DNA from: Candidatus Levyibacteriota bacterium
GTDB taxonomy: Bacteria; Patescibacteriota; Microgenomatia; Levybacterales; UBA12049
Assembly: GCA_016186645.1 (NCBI GenBank)
Contig: JACPLF010000007.1
Coordinates: 73,151 to 126,650, forward strand
Direction of reading: 5' to 3'
Length of the DNA: 53,500 nucleotides
Shown here piece by piece: positions 29,823-39,045 of the stretch. Below the pieces are notes generated by a model that was not told the origin of the DNA, made no database searches, and saw only the letters and a program-made list of their open reading frames with translations. Position numbers and translations under genes: made by a program. The stretch's first letter is position 1, and every line of letters begins with the position of its first letter.

Positions 29823-31337
29823 CTACCCGTGGCATATTAACATATCGCCTATAGTAAAGTCAAGAAAGGGAAAAATGATAACGCCGCCCTCCTGACCTTC
29901 CTCTATTTTTGAAACCACATTTTTTCCAGTTCGGACAGAATTAATTGTACTTTCTCCAATAATTTTTTCTTTTCTAATTAGTCTTACTTTGTCACCACGA
30001 GCGACTCTGCCTTCCAATACTTTTATTCCCAAAACTTTTGTCTTTTCAAACGGAAAACTAGCTAGGATTTTTGCTCTTCCATAAATCTCTTCAACAAGTG
30101 CCAATTGTTTTCCTTCTAACACATCTTTTATTTCTGTTATTAGTTCGTAGATAATCTTATAGTTTCTTGCTAAAACTTTTTCCTGCAGGGCAAATTTGAC
30201 AATTTCCGGCTTTATTCTTACGTTAAAACCCAATACAATTGCGTTGATTGATTTGGCTAACAAGATGTCTGTTGTTGTAATGTCTCCTGTTTTCTTAAGA
30301 GCAATATTTATTTCCGGGGGAAGGGACCTGACAATTGCTTCCAAAGATCCTTCGTTGTCTGCACATAAAACTATAGAAAGGGTCGGAACTTCTACTTCAT
30401 TTAGAAAATCCTCCGGCATCGGCATCGCTTCCTGCCCGGAATGAAAAGGTATTGCAGGAGCAATAGAAGGAGAAGAATTCTTCGCCAATTCTGAATTCTG
30501 AATTCTGAATTCTGAATTCTGAACTATTCCTCCGACCATTGGTACTTTTTCAAATCCCAGAACCTCAATAGCTTCCCCAACGCCTGCTTTATCCAAATGC
30601 TTACCCTTGTCATTTATTATTGTTCTCACTCTTGCCTTTATTCCTTCACATTCAATTTCGTCTTTGACTTTTAGTTCTCCGGATTTTATAATTACTGTTG
30701 CTCTTGGTCCGGATTTTTGATCAAGTTGGGACTCAATAACAATTCCTTTTAATTTGTTGTCCAAAACCGGCTTTTGCTTCATTTCAAAAACAAGAGAGAT
30801 TAATTCCAATAATTCTTTTATATTCGTATTTGTCTTTGCTGAAACAGAAATTACAGGAATATCTCCACCATATCCTTCTAACAAAACTTCTTCTTTTACC
30901 AATTGTCCCTTAACTTTTTCTTCATTTTTATCAGGGGCGTCTGATTTGGTTACAACAACAATAAAAGGAATTTGCGCTTTTTTCAGAATCTCAATGCTTT
31001 CCTTTGTTTGAGGCATGACTCCATCAACAGAAGAGACTACTAACAAGCCAATATCGGCAGCTTGTGTTCCGCGTCCTCTCATGTGAGCAAAAGCTTCATG
31101 TCCGGGGGTATCTATAAATGTTATACGCTTCTTAACTCCCTCAACCACCAATTCTATGCTGGATGCTCCGATTCCCTGAGTAATTCCGCCATGTTCACGT
31201 GAAGCCACATTTGTTTTTCTGATTGCATCCAAAAGTGAAGTTTTTCCATGATCAACATGACCCAAAACAGTAACAACGGGAGGATAATTTATTTGAGATT
31301 TATCTGAAGATTGTACATTAATATTTTTTTTGACCAT
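29823..31337 (-). CDS. infB: translation initiation factor IF-2 (short N-terminus)
   Basis: 504 aa; VTVLGHVDHGKTSLLDAIRKTNVASREHGGITQGIGAS, ITFIDTPGHEAFAHMRGRG. Confidence 0.97.
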   Translation of the reverse strand: MVKKNINVQSSDKSQINYPPVVTVLGHVDHGKTSLLDAIRKTNVASREHGGITQGIGASSIELVVEGVKKRITFIDTPGHEAFAHMRGRGTQAADIGLLVVSSVDGVMPQTKESIEILKKAQIPFIVVVTKSDAPDKNEEKVKGQLVKEEVLLEGYGGDIPVISVSAKTNTNIKELLELISLVFEMKQKPVLDNKLKGIVIESQLDQKSGPRATVIIKSGELKVKDEIECEGIKARVRTIINDKGKHLDKAGVGEAIEVLGFEKVPMVGGIVQNSEFRIQNSELAKNSSPSIAPAIPFHSGQEAMPMPEDFLNEVEVPTLSIVLCADNEGSLEAIVRSLPPEINIALKKTGDITTTDILLAKSINAIVLGFNVRIKPEIVKFALQEKVLARNYKIIYELITEIKDVLEGKQLALVEEIYGRAKILASFPFEKTKVLGIKVLEGRVARGDKVRLIRKEKIIGESTINSVRTGKNVVSKIEEGQEGGVIIFPFLDFTIGDMLICHG

Positions 31338-31343
31338 AACATA

Positions 31344-31430
31344 TTAAATTTCTAATTACTAATTTCTAATTAACCTAATCAAGTCCCAAGTTCCAACTTA
31401 GAAATTAGAGTAATTAGGTTAATTAGGTCA
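31344..31430. repeat. 7-bp-periodic imperfect palindrome between nusA and infB
   Basis: ttaaatt tctaatt actaatt tctaatt aacctaa tcaagtc ccaagtt ccaactt agaaatt agagtaa ttaggtt aattagg. Confidence 0.8.
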
Positions 31431-32537
31431 ATTTGTTTTCTTCTCTTTCTTAGGTTCTTCTTTCTTTTCTTCTGTCTCCTTGGTCTCCTTTGGCTCTTCT
31501 GAAACTTTTTTAATTGTCTTATCCTCCTCTATTTCAATTCTATAATCTGTTAATTTAGAAGCAAGACGAACATTCTGTCCGTCCCGGCCGATTGCTAGAG
31601 ATAGCTCTTCAACTGGAACAAATACATGAGCAATTTTCTCCTCTTGCCCTTCCGAAGCTTTAGCGGAGGAGGGTTTCTTATCCAGCTCAACTCTCACGTT
31701 TTTTGCAGGAGACAAGGCCTGCGCAATATAATCCTTTGCATTTTCCTGCCACTGAATAATGTCGATTTTCTCAACCCCCGAAAATTCCTGAATAATAGCC
31801 TGAACTCTAACTCCCCTTTGTCCAACGCAGCTTCCGACAGGATCAATTCCCTGCTGATTTGAATAAACAGCAACCTTGCTTCTTGCTCCCGGCTCTCTTG
31901 CGATATTTTTTATAACCACACTTCCTTTAGCAACTTCAGGAACTTCTCTTTTAAAAAGTCCTTCCAAAAGTCCATTACTTGCTCTTGAAACAATAATTTC
32001 GTCGCCTTTTAATCCAGCTCTTATTTCAGAAATGTAAACAGCAAGCCTCTGATTCAAATGATATTTTTCATTGGGAATTTGCTCCGGGATCGGCATCAAA
32101 GCCTCTGTCTTTCCGACATCAACTATTATATTCGGGCCTGCGAATCGTAAAATCATTCCATTTACAATGGTTCCGACTCTTAATTTGTAGTCTGCGATTA
32201 TCGCTTCCTTTTCTTTTTCTCTGATTTTTTGCAGAATTACCTGTCTTGCTGTCTGGGCTGCAATTCTTCCGAATCCCGGAGGTGTAACATCTTTATTTTT
32301 ATGTAAAACTGTGGCTTCTCCTGTGTTTTTGTCTAAAGTTGCTGTGTATTCTTCAAGCTCAGCATCAGCGTGATCTTTTTTGTAAGCAGCCAAAATTGCA
32401 TTCTTGACTGTGTCTAGTACAACTTCGACGTCAACGCCTCTTTCGTTGGCGACCTGATTAAGCGCTAATAAAAATTCCGATCTTTGAACTGCCGGCATAA
32501 TAGTTGGTAGTATACCAGATTCAGGATCACCTATCAA
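31428..32537 (-). CDS. nusA: transcription termination/antitermination protein NusA
   Basis: 369 aa; NTGEATVLHKNK, DPVGSCVGQRGVRVQAIIQEFSGVEKIDIIQW, LAIGRDGQNVRLASKLTDYRIEI. Confidence 0.95.
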   Translation of the reverse strand: MIGDPESGILPTIMPAVQRSEFLLALNQVANERGVDVEVVLDTVKNAILAAYKKDHADAELEEYTATLDKNTGEATVLHKNKDVTPPGFGRIAAQTARQVILQKIREKEKEAIIADYKLRVGTIVNGMILRFAGPNIIVDVGKTEALMPIPEQIPNEKYHLNQRLAVYISEIRAGLKGDEIIVSRASNGLLEGLFKREVPEVAKGSVVIKNIAREPGARSKVAVYSNQQGIDPVGSCVGQRGVRVQAIIQEFSGVEKIDIIQWQENAKDYIAQALSPAKNVRVELDKKPSSAKASEGQEEKIAHVFVPVEELSLAIGRDGQNVRLASKLTDYRIEIEEDKTIKKVSEEPKETKETEEKKEEPKKEKKTN

Positions 32538-32564
32538 CAGCTTAAAGTAGAAATTGGACCTATC

Positions 32565-32816
32565 TTATCCGTGTTTAAGCTTGAGGAATAAGATGCTTAG
32601 ATTAAAAGCCTGAAATATAATATTTGGAATCAATATTGCGACTTGATTGGTAATCAAACCATAAACTACCCATAAAAATGTACCTATATTTAAAAGTATG
32701 TACATTTGGAGTGAAATATCGCTGGTTTTTTTACTTGTGATAATTTTTATAATCTGGGGCAAAGAAGCAATAACTACAAATCCTCCCGCGACCAATCCTA
32801 AAACGGTTATAAACAT
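32565..32816 (-). CDS. SemiSWEET-type sugar transporter
   Basis: 83 aa; three TM helices with PQIIKIITSKKTSDISLQMYILLNIGTFLWVVYG (PQ-loop/MtN3). Confidence 0.8.
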   Translation of the reverse strand: MFITVLGLVAGGFVVIASLPQIIKIITSKKTSDISLQMYILLNIGTFLWVVYGLITNQVAILIPNIIFQAFNLSILFLKLKHG

Positions 32817-32862
32817 AAAATATATTTATTATAATAATGTATATTTAATTACCTGTCAATTG

Positions 32863-35247
32863 TTAATTGACTAATTGTAAATTATTTGAAGAATCTACGG
32901 AAATGTTAATTTTATCGCCTCTTTTTATTTCGTCTTTAAGTATTTTCTGAGCAATTAGATTTTCAATGTTGTTTTGGATAAACCGGCTAAGAGGACGGGC
33001 GCCGAATTCCTGATCAAACCCCTCTGTTGCAATTTTTTCAATTACTTTTTCGTCAAAACTAACAGTTATATCTTTTTCCAAAAGCTTCTTCTCTAAATCG
33101 GTGAGTAAGAGCTTAACGATTTGGGAAACCTCTTGACCTTCCAATGGCTTAAACACAATAATTCCATCAAACCTATTCAAAAGTTCCGGACGGAAAATCC
33201 CTTTTGTTTGCAAAACTTCAAGAAGCTTCTTCTTAAAATTGCTATCTATGCTAGTTCCCTTTGCGACTTCCTCTCTTATGTATTCAGACGCTGCATTTGA
33301 GGTTGCAATAATTATCGCATCTGCAAATGAGACTGTTTTACCTACATTATTCGTAAGTCTTCCGTCGTCAAAAACTTGTAAAAAAAGGTCTATAGTTTTG
33401 GGGTTTGCTTTTTCGAATTCGTCAAGCAAAACTAGAGAGAAAGGACGCTCATGCACCTCATCTGTAAACCCTTTAGATCCAATTGTTCCTCCCAAAAGAC
33501 GAGTAACTCCTTCTTCCGTTGAGTATTCGCTCATATCCGCCCTTATCATTTTATTCTCACCAAAATATATATTGGACAGTGTTTTTGCAACCAGTGTTTT
33601 CCCAACTCCTGTTGGGCCTAAAAATAGAAATGATATTGGCTTTACTTTATTATTTAATCCTGCTCTAAGTCTTCTTAAAGCTTGAGAAATTTCAGAAATA
33701 GCATCTTTTTGTCCGATTATATATTTTGATAATTCATTATCCAAACGCAATAATAGATTGGCTTCATCTTCTTTCGGCGTTCCCACCGCAATTTTAGTTT
33801 TAACTCCAACTTTATCCAATACATCTTGCTCTTCAACGATTTTGCGGCCTGTTGTTGCAACAGCTGTTGCCGAATCTTCAAGAAGACTGACTCCTGATCC
33901 GGGCATTACCCTGTCAGGCAGATATTTCTTTGCATATTCGCAAACAGAAACAACAGCCTTATAAGAAATTGAAACTTTACTTTTCTTTTCAACTTCCGCG
34001 GTTTTTTGTAAAAGCATCCGAAGGAATGAGTCTTTATCGGGTTCTTCAAATTTTACAATCTCAAAAACGCTTTCCAAGGTATGCTTTGGTTCAACAAATT
34101 TACTAAAAGATGTGGGTGTAATACTGGCAATTATTTTTATGCTACCCTTTTGTAAATATGGGATGAGCACTCCGGACAGGTCGGTATTGAAAGTAGGGGA
34201 TCCTAAAACATTTTCGAAATTGGGGATATAAACAATAATATTTCCGGAATGAGTAAGCTCTGATATGACATTATTCAAACGTTCTTCCAATTGTCCTTGA
34301 CTCTGAATCCCTGCCAATAAACTATCAACTGAGATTTGAAAAAATCTTTGGTGATACAAGTTTCCTTTTATGTCTCCGACAAAACTTTCAAAAGCTAAAG
34401 AATTTACAAGAGAACTTTTCCCGCTCCCTGGCTCTCCAACCAACATAACGCTTTTATTTTTACTAAGGGTCTCAACGACCTCACGAAATTGCTCTTCTCT
34501 CCCTAAAAGCAAAGGCTTGAAAGTCAAAGCATCTTTTGTTATATCAACTACATATTTATTTGTTTCCACTGTCCATCCGCTAACCCACCCTTCTCCTATG
34601 CCTTCCCCCCAAAACTTTATTTTAAATGGTTCTCTGTTTTCTTCTTTCTGATAAGTATTTTTGACCCAATAAAGAATATGCAATAGCTCTTCTTTTTTGA
34701 GTTCTTTTTTAAATAAAATTTTTGTCTCATCCTCGGTCATCAATAAATAGGCTGCAAAAATATCCATAGTTGTCACATATTTTCCTTTCATGTTTTTGCT
34801 ATTTTCAAAAGCTAATTTGGCCAATGTTTCTTTGGTGATATCTATAAAAGAGACTTCTTTTTCCTGAATATTTCCTTTTCGCAGAAGAAATTTGATCTGG
34901 GGCTTTCCAAGAAGTATTTTCACTATATCTTTCGTACTGAAAGGGCTAAAAGTGCTCAACGCTTCTATGGTAAAAGAACTATAGACATCAACTTGCCCCG
35001 AACCAGCCGAAGGGTTGTCTTTAACTTCAAGAGCAGGAGGGATTCTTGAAATTTTGAAGTGGAAAAATATCTCCCACATTAAAAAAATTGACAAAATGAA
35101 AATTGGAACTTCAGACGCCGTTGTCAGAGAAAAATTAAAAGATAGACTTAGATAAACAAGCCAGAGTAACCATGCAAAAATTATTATTCTTAATAATTTT
35201 GCTGACAGCCTATTGTAAATAGAATAAATTTTGGCGAAGTGTTTCAT
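32863..35247 (-). CDS. membrane-anchored ClpC/ClpB-like AAA+ ATPase
   Basis: 794 aa; two N-terminal TM segments; D1 VMLVGEPGSGKSSLVNSL, D2 FLFLGPTGVGKTLVAKTLS, GIFRPELLNRFDGIIVF. Confidence 0.9.
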   Translation of the reverse strand: MKHFAKIYSIYNRLSAKLLRIIIFAWLLWLVYLSLSFNFSLTTASEVPIFILSIFLMWEIFFHFKISRIPPALEVKDNPSAGSGQVDVYSSFTIEALSTFSPFSTKDIVKILLGKPQIKFLLRKGNIQEKEVSFIDITKETLAKLAFENSKNMKGKYVTTMDIFAAYLLMTEDETKILFKKELKKEELLHILYWVKNTYQKEENREPFKIKFWGEGIGEGWVSGWTVETNKYVVDITKDALTFKPLLLGREEQFREVVETLSKNKSVMLVGEPGSGKSSLVNSLAFESFVGDIKGNLYHQRFFQISVDSLLAGIQSQGQLEERLNNVISELTHSGNIIVYIPNFENVLGSPTFNTDLSGVLIPYLQKGSIKIIASITPTSFSKFVEPKHTLESVFEIVKFEEPDKDSFLRMLLQKTAEVEKKSKVSISYKAVVSVCEYAKKYLPDRVMPGSGVSLLEDSATAVATTGRKIVEEQDVLDKVGVKTKIAVGTPKEDEANLLLRLDNELSKYIIGQKDAISEISQALRRLRAGLNNKVKPISFLFLGPTGVGKTLVAKTLSNIYFGENKMIRADMSEYSTEEGVTRLLGGTIGSKGFTDEVHERPFSLVLLDEFEKANPKTIDLFLQVFDDGRLTNNVGKTVSFADAIIIATSNAASEYIREEVAKGTSIDSNFKKKLLEVLQTKGIFRPELLNRFDGIIVFKPLEGQEVSQIVKLLLTDLEKKLLEKDITVSFDEKVIEKIATEGFDQEFGARPLSRFIQNNIENLIAQKILKDEIKRGDKINISVDSSNNLQLVN

Positions 35248-35250
35248 AAT

Positions 35251-35580
35251 TTATCCCAAAAAAAGTAAAACAGTTATTATAATTGGCCAAGTAATAAAGC
35301 TAACCGTAAAAATAGCTTCAAATATTAATAAAGCGGCGAACAAAAGAAGGTCAGCAATGATAACAAATGTTTTTATAGACATTCCCATTGCTATAGAAAA
35401 TACAACCAGACCTTTTCTGTATTCATTTTTCCAGGGCTTAAAATAAGTTCGAATTAAAAGGGGAAGAGAAAACAATTGCATAAAAGCACTATTTAAAGAA
35501 GCAAAAAAGCTAAGTAAACTTTTGGGAGATTCTACAAACCAAAATTTTAGAAATATTAAGGGAAGATTAAAATAAAACAT
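35251..35580 (-). CDS. small membrane protein
   Basis: 109 aa hydrophobic ORF directly upstream of the Clp-like gene. Confidence 0.55.
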   Translation of the reverse strand: MFYFNLPLIFLKFWFVESPKSLLSFFASLNSAFMQLFSLPLLIRTYFKPWKNEYRKGLVVFSIAMGMSIKTFVIIADLLLFAALLIFEAIFTVSFITWPIIITVLLFLG

Positions 35581-35631
35581 GACTCAATCTAGTATAGAAA
35601 CTCTGCGCTAAAATTACAAATGAATTATTCG

Positions 35632-35657
35632 TGCGTCAACCCAGGGGTCGGAAGCTA
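35632..35657. repeat. direct repeat copy 1 flanking a TA module
   Basis: tgcgtcaacccaggggtcggaagcta; compare 36202-36228. Confidence 0.85.
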
Positions 35658-35675
35658 GGAATTTTTAATCTTTTT

Positions 35676-35933
35676 CTATCCATAAATAGCATGCGTACCC
35701 ACTGAATGAAACCAAACGGTGTCTTTCCCGACAAATTCAAAGATGATTCTGTAATGATAATCTATGGAAAATGAGTGATAATTTTTAAGTTTTCCTGAAA
35801 GCCTGTGTGTTTTGAGCCCCGGATCAAATGGATTTGCGCGGAAGATCTTTTCTCTTTTTTCTGCAGCAGTCTTAACTTTTTTAGGCAAACGCTTATACTC
35901 TTTAGCAAATTTGCTTGAGTAATAAATTTTCAT
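35676..35933 (-). CDS. RelE/ParE-type toxin
   Basis: 85 aa; MKIYYSSKFAKEYKRLPKKVKTAAEKREKIFRANPFDPGLKTHRLSGKLKNYHSFSIDYHYRIIFEF. Confidence 0.85.
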   Translation of the reverse strand: MKIYYSSKFAKEYKRLPKKVKTAAEKREKIFRANPFDPGLKTHRLSGKLKNYHSFSIDYHYRIIFEFVGKDTVWFHSVGTHAIYG

Positions 35934-35936
35934 CAG

Positions 35937-36152
35937 TTAGCGAAGACTTGAAAGAGATTTCAACAGAGTTCCTTTTCCTGCTTTCAATTCTTTTCTGCTT
36001 TTTTCCAGCTCTCCTGCCAGTCTTCCTTCTAACCAAAGCCTTAACAGACTTCTAAAAAATTCACTCTTACTAGTATAACGCCCTGTTCTAACTTCTTTTT
36101 CCACAACAGAATTAAGCTGAATAGGTAGGGATATATTTACAATCGCTCTCAT
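35937..36152 (-). CDS. ribbon-helix-helix antitoxin
   Basis: 71 aa; MRAIVNISLPIQLNSVVEKEVRTGRYTSKSEFFRSLLRLWLE, RHH/ParD-like. Confidence 0.8.
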   Translation of the reverse strand: MRAIVNISLPIQLNSVVEKEVRTGRYTSKSEFFRSLLRLWLEGRLAGELEKSRKELKAGKGTLLKSLSSLR

Positions 36153-36201
36153 GTAACAAATTGTATTACAAATTTATTTGTTTGTCAACAACTAAATTTC
36201 C

Positions 36202-36228
36202 TGCGTCAACACCAGGGGTCGAAAGCTA
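36202..36228. repeat. direct repeat copy 2 flanking a TA module
   Basis: tgcgtcaacaccaggggtcgaaagcta. Confidence 0.85.
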
Positions 36229-36263
36229 TAACCTTCAACAACAAATACGAATTTCCGATGAAA

Positions 36264-36782
36264 TTAAGTTAGTTTGGAAGTAGGTGTTCGGGGACTTTCT
36301 ATTCGCACAGGAACATTTTCCAATTTGTATGGAGGCTCTGTTACCGTACCCTTGTCTATGCTTCTTTGAGCCCAATCAACAAAAGCTAGCATTACTTGCT
36401 CCTCATCTTTTGCTTCAGGTTTTATATCAATAAAATGGGCTCTGGATACAGCAGTAAAGTCACCCACGCTCATTCGTACATTAGGAAGTGCTAGCTGAAC
36501 ATAACTTTCTCCATCGAAAAATATTGCACACGTAACGCTTCTTCCTTCCCTATTGTCTACGATAGAAATTTCAACACGCTTATGTGGGCTATAGCGATCG
36601 GTTGCTATTCTAATCCAACCGTTATCTAAATTTACAGTTTTCCCTTCTAGCGTAAGACCAACAAATCTTGGTTCAATATTAATTAGTTTTTTGCATTCCC
36701 ATAATTCACGTACTTTTTGAAGAACTGTTTTTGTAGGAGCGATTTCTGGAGTTTTCCCCGGATTTAAAACTTCTTGTGTCAT
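36264..36782 (-). CDS. hypothetical protein
   Basis: 172 aa ORF at the 3' end of the hrcA-grpE-dnaK-dnaJ cluster. Confidence 0.6.
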   Translation of the reverse strand: MTQEVLNPGKTPEIAPTKTVLQKVRELWECKKLINIEPRFVGLTLEGKTVNLDNGWIRIATDRYSPHKRVEISIVDNREGRSVTCAIFFDGESYVQLALPNVRMSVGDFTAVSRAHFIDIKPEAKDEEQVMLAFVDWAQRSIDKGTVTEPPYKLENVPVRIESPRTPTSKLT

Positions 36783-36842
36783 AAATCAAGTACATTATTA
36801 AACAAAAGGCTTAGATTGTCAATACGAGAAAAAGTTGGGGAT

Positions 36843-37733
36843 TTAGAACCAGGATTTTTTATTACCTTCTCCCTGAAATTCTTCGAGGAGTTCTTTTTGT
36901 TTTCCGGTTAAGTGTCTGGGGACTGTAACTTTTATTCTGACATAATGATCTCCGCGGCCTGATCCATGAAGATGAGGCACGCCTTTTCCTCTAAGTCTAA
37001 TCGCAGTACCCGGCTGGGTTCCGGAAGGAATTCTAAGTTTCAAATTTCCGTCAACTGTCTCAATATTTACTTCTCCTCCAAGTGCAGCTTGAACAAAAGA
37101 AATTTCTTTGACTCCGATAATATCATAACCTTCTCTTTGAAATCTTTTATCCTGATCAACTGAAACAACAATATCATAATCTCCGAAACGGATTCTTGAA
37201 CCTTCATCTACTCCTGCCGGAATTTTTATTGTTTGAGATTTGCCGTCAATATTAACTTTTTTTGTAGTGCCGTGGACTGCTTCAGGAAAATCCAAAGTTA
37301 GCGAGTAAGCTTGCCTTCTTTGTCTTCCAAATGGTGAGGCGCCGCCAAAAAACTGTTCGAATATTTCAAACGGGTCATTAAACCCTCCGAAATCAAAACC
37401 CGCTCCTCCATCTCCGCCTGTTGTATAAGTATAAGAAAAAGGCCCGCCCTGAGCGCCGCCAAAAGGTCCTCCTTGCCCTGGGCCGCCGAAGCCTCCGGCG
37501 GAGGCGCCTTCAAAAGCCGCATGACCATATTGATCGTAAGTTTGCTTTTTTTGCGGATCAGACAAAATTTCGTAGGCTTCAGTAACTTCCTTGAATTTGC
37601 CCTCAGCATCTTTGCCTTTATTTCGATCAGGATGATATTGCAAAGCAAGCTTTCTGTAAGCTTTTTTTATCTCATCCGCAGTTGCGGATTTCGTAACTCC
37701 CAATGTTTGATAGTAATCTTTCGTATCTGCCAT
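36843..37733 (-). CDS. dnaJ: DnaJ/CbpA-type J-domain co-chaperone without zinc finger
   Basis: 296 aa; [35 protein letters not shown] (HPD), G/F-rich linker, CTD; no CxxCxGxG repeats. Confidence 0.93.
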   Translation of the reverse strand: MADTKDYYQTLGVTKSATADEIKKAYRKLALQYHPDRNKGKDAEGKFKEVTEAYEILSDPQKKQTYDQYGHAAFEGASAGGFGGPGQGGPFGGAQGGPFSYTYTTGGDGGAGFDFGGFNDPFEIFEQFFGGASPFGRQRRQAYSLTLDFPEAVHGTTKKVNIDGKSQTIKIPAGVDEGSRIRFGDYDIVVSVDQDKRFQREGYDIIGVKEISFVQAALGGEVNIETVDGNLKLRIPSGTQPGTAIRLRGKGVPHLHGSGRGDHYVRIKVTVPRHLTGKQKELLEEFQGEGNKKSWF

Positions 37734-37735
37734 AA

Positions 37736-38593
37736 TTATAAAATCACATTTATATTTGGCGAAATCAAATTATTCATAATCCAATTTCTTAACTTATTTT
37801 TTCTTTCTATTAAAACGCGTGCTGACGCGAGTGCCAACTCATGATACTGTTTTCTTCTAATTGGAATTTGTTCCTCTAATAAACGCGCTATGGATTTTGC
37901 TTCTAGATAAATCCTAGAATCTTTTATCGACTCTATCTTATCAATAAAACCTAATCCTTTCTTAATGTGTTTAAAGAAAATTTCATATCCGAAAAAATTA
38001 CGCTCACTACCACCAATAGTAAAAGTATTAGAAAGTTTTCCAATACTTACTTCGTCAAAATTTCCTGCTGGACAAAAAATAGTATTCCCAAAATCTATTC
38101 CATAGGCATCAACAAAGGCGCCTGAAGAACTCATGGTAATTGCGTAACTATTACCATAATTGTTTACTCCCCAATCATTATTTGCAAGCCATATATTAAA
38201 AACAAACTGCTCAGCAACAAAAGAATTATCTTCCCATCGAATAAATTCATTGTATAACACAGGACTAAGCATGCCTGTTGAAGTATCTACTGACCCTATG
38301 CCTACTTTTCCATCAAATACAACTGCAGCTGTAGGCGTAACATGCAATCCTAAGGAAGAAGCAATTCTATTATAAAGTAATTCTAAAAAGAGCTCGTTGG
38401 GTCCATCCTCAGGCTTCCATTGGATATCCACATGTCCATCATTCAGTATATGATGGCCTTTTGAAGACCTCGTGGGATGCTCTTTCGCTTTCCAACTTGA
38501 TACTTCTTGCTTATAAATGTGATGCGAGGATTCACTATCCCAATGTTCTTTTTGATAATAAGGCTGTGAAGACCATTTCTCTATATTTTCCAT
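37736..38593 (-). CDS. hypothetical protein, possible HipA/PI3K-like kinase fold
   Basis: 285 aa; [17 protein letters not shown] followed by [13 protein letters not shown], resembling D-x(n)-N and D-F-G catalytic/metal motifs. Confidence 0.5.
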   Translation of the reverse strand: MENIEKWSSQPYYQKEHWDSESSHHIYKQEVSSWKAKEHPTRSSKGHHILNDGHVDIQWKPEDGPNELFLELLYNRIASSLGLHVTPTAAVVFDGKVGIGSVDTSTGMLSPVLYNEFIRWEDNSFVAEQFVFNIWLANNDWGVNNYGNSYAITMSSSGAFVDAYGIDFGNTIFCPAGNFDEVSIGKLSNTFTIGGSERNFFGYEIFFKHIKKGLGFIDKIESIKDSRIYLEAKSIARLLEEQIPIRRKQYHELALASARVLIERKNKLRNWIMNNLISPNINVIL

Positions 38594-38613
38594 AAAACCA
38601 ATTAGGCATATTT

Positions 38614-39045
38614 CTAGTTCTTAGAAGGGTTCGCCTGATTAATTTCTCTTTTCAATGCTGCAAATTTTGTTTCACCTATTTTCCTATCACTTTCATATAA
38701 AGACAGTTTATATTCTCCCGTTTGCTTGATAGGAAGATTAAAAAATCTATGTATAAGATTTCCCCTTCCATCATTGCTAAGCACTATATTTATCGGCGGA
38801 GCGTTCCCAATGATCTCTTCTCCTGACGGACCTATAATTTTAAGCTTAATGGTGTGCTGAGAGCTTCTTTGACCTAAAAATCCAACAACTAAAAACATTT
38901 CTGGATGGCTAGTGGGAAATTCACGAGCAAAAATAGTCTCAAATTTACCTACCAAGGAAAGTTTTCCACCCTCTGAAGTATAAGCATAATCACAAATCAT
39001 TAAAAATTCAGCTATTAAGCTTTCATTATTTTTATTGGATGGCAT
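38614..39045 (-). CDS. DUF6941-like protein
   Basis: 143 aa; AEFLMICDYAYTSEGGKLSLVGKFETIFAREFPTSHPEMFLVVGF. Confidence 0.6.
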   Translation of the reverse strand: MPSNKNNESLIAEFLMICDYAYTSEGGKLSLVGKFETIFAREFPTSHPEMFLVVGFLGQRSSQHTIKLKIIGPSGEEIIGNAPPINIVLSNDGRGNLIHRFFNLPIKQTGEYKLSLYESDRKIGETKFAALKREINQANPSKN

